Under the pieces are notes generated by a model that had not been told where the DNA came from, searched no databases, and saw only the letters and a list, made by a program, of their open reading frames with translations. A program made the translations under genes and the position numbers. Positions 6,328 to 10,776 of a stretch of 13,156 nt of DNA are shown here, in pieces. How positions within the stretch are numbered: the stretch's first letter is position 1; each line of letters begins with the position of its first letter. The stretch is from assembly GCA_021801885.1 (NCBI GenBank), contig JAKABL010000018.1, positions 1 to 13,156 on the forward strand. Reading direction: 5' to 3'. The DNA is from a bacterium (GTDB lineage: Bacteria > Patescibacteriota > Minisyncoccia > UBA6257 > 2-01-FULL-56-20).

Positions 6328-8253
6328 ATGACCAATAAAAAAGAAACCCCGCACACCCCGGCAAAGGGTGAACCCCGCCCGCAGGTGCGGCCCGCCCCTT
6401 CGGCGGAAAAACCTCAAAAATCAGGCGGCGGACGTCCCGGCGGTCCGCGCCGCGGCGGACACAACGGGCACGGCGGACGTCCCGGCGGCGGGCGCGGCAT
6501 GCCTCCGGCAGGAGATCATGGCACCCGCGGGCCGCGCAGCAAAATGGGCCCACATCCGATGACCGCGCCCGATGCGCGCGCCAAGGCGAATCCCGACGCG
6601 GTACGTCTCGTCCCGCTCGGCGGCCTCGAGGAGATCGGCCGCAACTGCTCGTTCATCGAATACAAGAACGAGATCATCATCATCGACATGGGCCTCCAGT
6701 TCCCCGAGGAGGAGACCCCGGGCATCGATTACATCATTCCGAACATCGAATATCTCGAGCGGCACAAGGAGAAGATCCAGGCGATCGTGCTCACCCACGG
6801 CCACTACGACCACATTGGCGCCCTGCCGCACGTGCTCGGCCGCCTCGGCAATCCGACCCTCTATGCCACCTCGATCACCAAAGCGATCATCGAGAAGCGC
6901 CAGGAGGATTTTCCGAACGCGCCCAAGATGAACGTCATCCTTGTGAAGGAAGGCACCGAGCTGCGGCTTTCGCAGAACATCGGCGCCTACTTCTTCGGCG
7001 TGCCGCATACCATTCCGGAAACGACCGGCGTGATGCTCAAGACCCCGATCGGCAACATCGTCCACTTCGCGGACTTCCGTCTCGACTACGATGACGAAGG
7101 CAATCCGCACGGCCTCGAGGAGTTCGAGAAGCTCGGCAGAATGGGCGTGCATACGTTCATGGTGGATTCCACCGCCGCCGAGCGTCCCGGCCATTCCGTC
7201 TCCGAAAAGACGGTTGAAAAGAACCTCGAGGAGATCTTCAGGAACGCCGAAGGGCGCATCGTGGTCGCCACGTTCGCCTCGCTCATCACGCGCATCGCGG
7301 AGATCATCAAGATCGCCGAACGGCTCGGCCGCAAGGTCGCCCTCAACGGCTACTCCATGCGTACGAACATCCAGATCGCGCAATCGCTCGGCTTCGTGAA
7401 GGCAAAGCCCGACACGCTGATCCCCATCGAGGAGGTGAACAAGCTGAAGGACGACAAGGTGATGATCCTTTCGACCGGTGCGCAGGGCGAATCGAACGCC
7501 GGCCTCATGAAGATCATCAACGGCGAGCACCGCCATGTGCGGATCAAGCCCGGCGACACGTTCGTGCTCTCGTCCTCGGTCATTCCGGGCAACGAGCGCA
7601 GCGTGCAGACGGTGAAGGACAACCTCGCCCGCCAGGGCGCAATCGTCTTCCACTCGGCGCTCGTCGACATCCACTCCTCCGGCCACGCGCCGAAGGACGA
7701 CATTCACATGGTCATCAGCCTCCTCAAGCCGAAGTTCCTCATGCCGGTGCACGGATACTACTTCATGCGGGCCGCGAACGGCCAGACCGCCCGCGAAGCG
7801 GGCGTCCTCAAGGAGAACGTCCGGCTCATGGACAACGGCCAGGTGGCCGAACTCACAAAGGACAGCTTCACGATCACGAAGGAAGAGGTCCCCGCCTACT
7901 ACGTCATGGTGGACGGTCTCGGCGTGGGCGACGTGGAAGAGGTCGTGATCCGCGACCGGCGCACGCTCGCCGCGGAAGGCATGATCGTCATCATCCTCGC
8001 CATGGACCGCACAAAGGGCCGCCTCCTCAAGAATCCGGACATCATTTCGCGCGGTTTCATCTTCCTCAAGGAGCACCAGGACATGCTCGACGAGATCCGC
8101 AAGCGGATCAGGAACCTCCTCCAGCGCATCCCGAACTACCGCGACGTGGAGACGGACTATCTGAAGACGCTCGTGCGCGATCAGGTCGGACAGTACCTCT
8201 ATACGAAGACGAAGCGCCGGCCGATGATCCTTCCGGTGATCATCGAGATCTGA
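6328..8253 (+). CDS. rnj: Ribonuclease J with Gly/Arg-rich N-terminal extension
   Basis: Metallo-beta-lactamase/beta-CASP ribonuclease with 5'-3' exo- and endonuclease activity in RNA maturation and decay. It has 641 residues against about 555 in typical members; the excess is residues 1-90, a disordered-looking stretch with RGG/GGRPGG repeats (33-57). The core begins at VRLVPLGGLEEIGRN (92-106). Seen: metal motif THGHYDH (156-162; Tyr where many members have Glu), HFADFRLD carrying another metal-ligand Asp, the beta-CASP SSGHAPKDD and LMPVHG, then the C-terminal RNase J domain ending in LPVIIEI. The absence of a Shine-Dalgarno before ATG 6328 is notable; TATAAC at 6291-6296 is a weak possible -10, otherwise it is transcribed with HIT. 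With RNase Y in the same window, it points to a Y/J type of decay machinery. Confidence 0.95.
   Translation: MTNKKETPHTPAKGEPRPQVRPAPSAEKPQKSGGGRPGGPRRGGHNGHGGRPGGGRGMPPAGDHGTRGPRSKMGPHPMTAPDARAKANPDAVRLVPLGGLEEIGRNCSFIEYKNEIIIIDMGLQFPEEETPGIDYIIPNIEYLERHKEKIQAIVLTHGHYDHIGALPHVLGRLGNPTLYATSITKAIIEKRQEDFPNAPKMNVILVKEGTELRLSQNIGAYFFGVPHTIPETTGVMLKTPIGNIVHFADFRLDYDDEGNPHGLEEFEKLGRMGVHTFMVDSTAAERPGHSVSEKTVEKNLEEIFRNAEGRIVVATFASLITRIAEIIKIAERLGRKVALNGYSMRTNIQIAQSLGFVKAKPDTLIPIEEVNKLKDDKVMILSTGAQGESNAGLMKIINGEHRHVRIKPGDTFVLSSSVIPGNERSVQTVKDNLARQGAIVFHSALVDIHSSGHAPKDDIHMVISLLKPKFLMPVHGYYFMRAANGQTAREAGVLKENVRLMDNGQVAELTKDSFTITKEEVPAYYVMVDGLGVGDVEEVVIRDRRTLAAEGMIVIILAMDRTKGRLLKNPDIISRGFIFLKEHQDMLDEIRKRIRNLLQRIPNYRDVETDYLKTLVRDQVGQYLYTKTKRRPMILPVIIEI
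6426..6488 (+). repeat. 18-bp direct repeat inside the RNase J extension
   Basis: CGGCGGACGTCCCGGCGG occurs at 6426-6443 and again at 6471-6488, exactly 45 bp (15 codons) apart and in frame, encoding GGRPGG each time. This suggests that the Gly/Arg-rich tail grew by in-frame duplication. Confidence 0.9.
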
Positions 8254-8271
8254 CGCCCCATTCCACAGAAT

Positions 8272-8310
8272 AAAAAAACGCCGACCTCCGAGGGCCGGCG
8301 TTTTTATTTT
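8272..8310. terminator. Bidirectional terminator between RNase J and the pilin-LamG gene
   Basis: A run of seven A (8272-8278) flanks the stem ACGCCG (8278-8283) / CGGCGT (8296-8301), with CC/GG pairing inside a small internal loop, then TTTTTATTTT (8301-8310). A-tract before and T-tract after make it work on both strands, ending the plus-strand RNase J unit and the converging minus-strand pilin gene. Confidence 0.88.
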
Positions 8311-8325
8311 CCGATATGATATCCC

Positions 8326-9636
8326 TTAGGGCATCCCCGCCTCATAGATCGCCTTGATTTCCGAAGCGGAAAGGGCACGATTGTACACTCGAATATCGGC
8401 GACATTGCCATAGAAATACTCCCCGGACTGATCCACGCCGAATTGGGAAGGGGGTGCATACAGCAAGGGGTCGCTCAGGGGATAGGTGCCTTCGCCTATG
8501 ACATTTCCATCCGCATAGATCGTATAGCTTGTGGGGGTCACCACATAGGTGATCTCGTACCATGTATTGGTCGTGTAGGTGAAGGAAGCGTCTGCCGCAG
8601 TGGTGATCCATGACGAACCGTTCCCGATATCTGCGTGGATCAGATTACCGTTCATGAATTTCGCGTCAAATGTATTACCTTCCGCACGAGAACTGAAAAA
8701 GGTGCGCGTACCGTCATCGAAAGGGTTTGCCCATACGCTCACCGTAAACGTTCCCGATACTCCCATTGTGGAATTCATGGTGAGAAAATTGTCCGTCCCA
8801 TCGAACATTCCCACATAATGTCCATTGGCATCCTTCGTATAATAGCTTCCGTTCGTCATCGTTCCGCTCCATGTCCCCGTTGCCGCATTTCCGGAGTAAT
8901 CGTACGCTGCCGTCCCTGAGCCCTCATTTATCGGCCAATACCCCACAAGGCCCCTTCCAATGAGCGGGAGCGATTGCACTCCAGTGCCCACCTCATAGAG
9001 CGCGGGGTCGATGCCGCCTGATTTCGCCGCCGTGGCGGCATATTTGTTGGATTCGAGCAACGCGGCCACCACGAACTGCGCGCCGTTCGTCTCGTAGGTA
9101 TAGTAGAGTCCCGAACTTGTCTGATTCACCGGATCGACGGGGAGCGAGGAAAATGGCGCACCCGAGGCGAGCGAAGAAAAATCCACGGGAATCCATCCGG
9201 TGCCGTCCATGTTTTGATATGACGACGTTGCCGCACAATGGTTCGCATACACGGGATTTGAAAGCACGCCGAGCCCCTGGCATGCCGATCCCGCCGATGA
9301 CGTGGCGCTCGGGTCCGGCACGGACAGATATGCCTGCGTGCTGCTCCCAAGGGAATAGTTTGTTGCGCCTTCTTCCTGGGAACGGTAGAACGTTATGGCG
9401 CCGTTCAGCGCGGAAAGGTCCGAAATGCGCCGCGCATCGCGGGACTGCGCGAGGAGCTGCGCGGGATTCAGTACAAGCACGACGACGACGCCCATGATGG
9501 CGATGATCGTGATCACCACGAGAAGCTCAATGAGTGTAAAGGCGCCGCGAGAGAGACGCGGGGGCTGTGCGTACCGTCGATCACCGCTCAGAACCCCGTC
9601 CGCAATGTCATCCTGCGTTCGAATGCATGATTCCAT
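8326..9636 (-). CDS. Type IV pilin-like protein fused to a LamG/concanavalin-like domain
   Basis: Surface protein of 436 residues. Seen: a 32-residue basic leader, then RGAFTLIELLVV (30-41) and a hydrophobic helix to about residue 56, the class III signal of type IV pilins and pseudopilins, with the conserved Glu at 37. A pilin-like region follows (RDARRISDLSALNGAITFYR, 67-85), with Cys119 and Cys134 as a possible disulfide. Residues about 229-436 form a Laminin_G_3-type jelly roll: GLVGYWPINEGSG, then FDGTDNFLTM, FTVSVWANP, WYEITYVV and the closing VADIRVYNRALSASEI. Such lectin-like folds usually bind glycans or proteins, so a minor or tip pilin adhesin is inferred. The start at 9636, rather than 9666, is set by the -10 at 9651-9643. 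The LamG half is lower in GC than the surroundings. Confidence 0.9.
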   Translation of the reverse strand: MESCIRTQDDIADGVLSGDRRYAQPPRLSRGAFTLIELLVVITIIAIMGVVVVLVLNPAQLLAQSRDARRISDLSALNGAITFYRSQEEGATNYSLGSSTQAYLSVPDPSATSSAGSACQGLGVLSNPVYANHCAATSSYQNMDGTGWIPVDFSSLASGAPFSSLPVDPVNQTSSGLYYTYETNGAQFVVAALLESNKYAATAAKSGGIDPALYEVGTGVQSLPLIGRGLVGYWPINEGSGTAAYDYSGNAATGTWSGTMTNGSYYTKDANGHYVGMFDGTDNFLTMNSTMGVSGTFTVSVWANPFDDGTRTFFSSRAEGNTFDAKFMNGNLIHADIGNGSSWITTAADASFTYTTNTWYEITYVVTPTSYTIYADGNVIGEGTYPLSDPLLYAPPSQFGVDQSGEYFYGNVADIRVYNRALSASEIKAIYEAGMP

Positions 9637-9642
9637 GCTCTT

Positions 9643-9651
9643 AGTATACCA
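9643..9651 (-). promoter_or_regulatory. Extended -10 promoter of the pilin-LamG gene, predicts a leaderless mRNA
   Basis: On the minus strand TGGTATACT (9651 to 9643) is an extended -10 ending 6 nt before ATG 9636 (gap AAGAGC). It excludes the longer frame that would start at 9666, because that start lies upstream of the promoter. Its -35 zone overlaps the trpS -10 on the other strand. Confidence 0.65.
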
Positions 9652-9665
9652 TTGGCCATCCCTCA

Positions 9666-9674
9666 TGATACAAT
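9666..9674 (+). promoter_or_regulatory. Extended -10 promoter of trpS, predicts a leaderless mRNA
   Basis: TGATACAAT (TGnTACAAT) ends 6 nt before ATG 9681 (gap CACGTT). No Shine-Dalgarno and no room for a T-box or trp leader exist between it and the start. It is back-to-back with the pilin promoter, the two -10 hexamers being 20 bp apart. Confidence 0.62.
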
Positions 9675-9680
9675 CACGTT

Positions 9681-10733
9681 ATGATCCATTCGCCATCCTC
9701 ATCTGCATCTGGGCGTTCCGCAACGTCACGCACGACCTCCCGCGCCAAGACCTCCGTTCTGGTTTCCGGCATCCAGCCGAGCGGCAGACTGCACATCGGC
9801 AACTATCTCGGCGCGCTCAAAAATTTCGTCGACCTCCAGCGTTCGGGCGAGTACCAGTGCCACTTCTTTATCGCAGACCTGCACTCCATCACGGAACCGT
9901 TCGATCTTCGCGAGAAGCACCGGCAGATCACCGAGCTCTCCGCCGACTATCTTGCGGCGGGGCTCGATCCCAAGCAATCCGTGCTCTACGTGCAATCCCA
10001 TATTCCCGCGCATAGCGAGCTCATGTGGATCCTGAGCACGATCACCCCCATGGGCGAGCTGCAGCGCATGACGCAGTTCAAGGACAAATCCGTGCGCCAG
10101 GAAGAGAACATCAACGCCGGGCTCTTCACCTATCCCGTACTGATGGCGGCCGACATCCTCCTCTACGGGGCGCGCACGGTGCCCGTCGGCGACGATCAGC
10201 TCCAGCACCTCGAGCTCACGCGCACCCTTGCGCGCAAGTTCAACGCGAAATTCGGCGAGACCTTCATCGAACCGAAGGGACTTCTCACCAAGACGCCCCG
10301 CGTCATGTCGCTCAAAGATCCTTTGAAAAAGATGTCGAAGTCACAACCGGAAGGATGCCTTTTCCTCGACGACGAACCGGAGGCCATCAAGGCGAAGATC
10401 GCGCGCGCGGTCACCGACTCCGAAACGACGATCGCCTACGACCCCGAGAAACGGCCCGGGCTCGCGAACCTGCTCGAGATCTATGCCGCGCTCACCCACC
10501 TGGAGCCCCGCGCCGTGGCGGCGGAATTCGACGGCGAATCCTATGCGGAACTCAAGCGGAAGCTCGCCGGGCTCGTTGCCGGATACTTCGCCGAGTTCCG
10601 CGCCAAAAAGAGAACGCTCCTCTCCGCTCCCTCGAAGGTCACCGCCATCTTCGATAAGGGATCGAAAAAGGCGACCAAGGCCGCCGAAGCGAAGATCGCC
10701 GAAGTAAAACGGCGCGTGGGATTTTCGGCATAA
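9681..10733 (+). CDS. trpS: Tryptophanyl-tRNA synthetase
   Basis: Class Ic synthetase that charges tRNA-Trp using ATP; cytoplasmic homodimer in the family. It has 350 residues, slightly longer than the usual 325-340 because of a Ser/Thr/Arg-rich N-terminal tail of about 25 residues (MIHSPSSSASGRSATSRTTS). Seen: VSGIQPSGRLHIGNYLGAL, with the HIGH-type motif HIGN; NAGLFTYPVLMAADILLY; PVGDDQLQHLELTR, the tryptophan-site signature; and the KMSKS loop in PLKKMSKSQPEG. The C-terminal helical part ends in a Lys-rich segment. No in-frame ATG, GTG or TTG occurs between the tail and the core, so the tail is needed unless a rarer start is used; the -10 at 9666-9674 supports ATG 9681. The gene converges with ileS. 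Confidence 0.96.
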   Translation: MIHSPSSSASGRSATSRTTSRAKTSVLVSGIQPSGRLHIGNYLGALKNFVDLQRSGEYQCHFFIADLHSITEPFDLREKHRQITELSADYLAAGLDPKQSVLYVQSHIPAHSELMWILSTITPMGELQRMTQFKDKSVRQEENINAGLFTYPVLMAADILLYGARTVPVGDDQLQHLELTRTLARKFNAKFGETFIEPKGLLTKTPRVMSLKDPLKKMSKSQPEGCLFLDDEPEAIKAKIARAVTDSETTIAYDPEKRPGLANLLEIYAALTHLEPRAVAAEFDGESYAELKRKLAGLVAGYFAEFRAKKRTLLSAPSKVTAIFDKGSKKATKAAEAKIAEVKRRVGFSA

Positions 10734-10763
10734 CGCGCCGCCGTATCCCCCGCGCCGTTTTTT
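10706..10763. terminator. Terminator hairpin between convergent trpS and ileS, overlapping the trpS 3' end
   Basis: AAAACGGCGCGTGGGAT (10706-10722) pairs with ATCCCCCGCGCCGTTTT (10745-10761) with one mismatch, a 17-position stem, followed by a T-run (10758-10763). On the opposite strand the A-tract becomes a short T-tract. The 5' arm lies within the last trpS codons before TAA 10731-10733. A second pairing, CGGCGCGT (10710-10717) with ACGCGCCG (10733-10740), competes for the same arm. Confidence 0.72.
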
Positions 10764-10776
10764 CGTCGCCCGCTGT

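Noticed and set aside
9637..9666. Longer pilin start at ATG 9666
   Set aside because: The extension would cross the TGGTATACT promoter element. The shorter start fits the spacing seen at three other genes.
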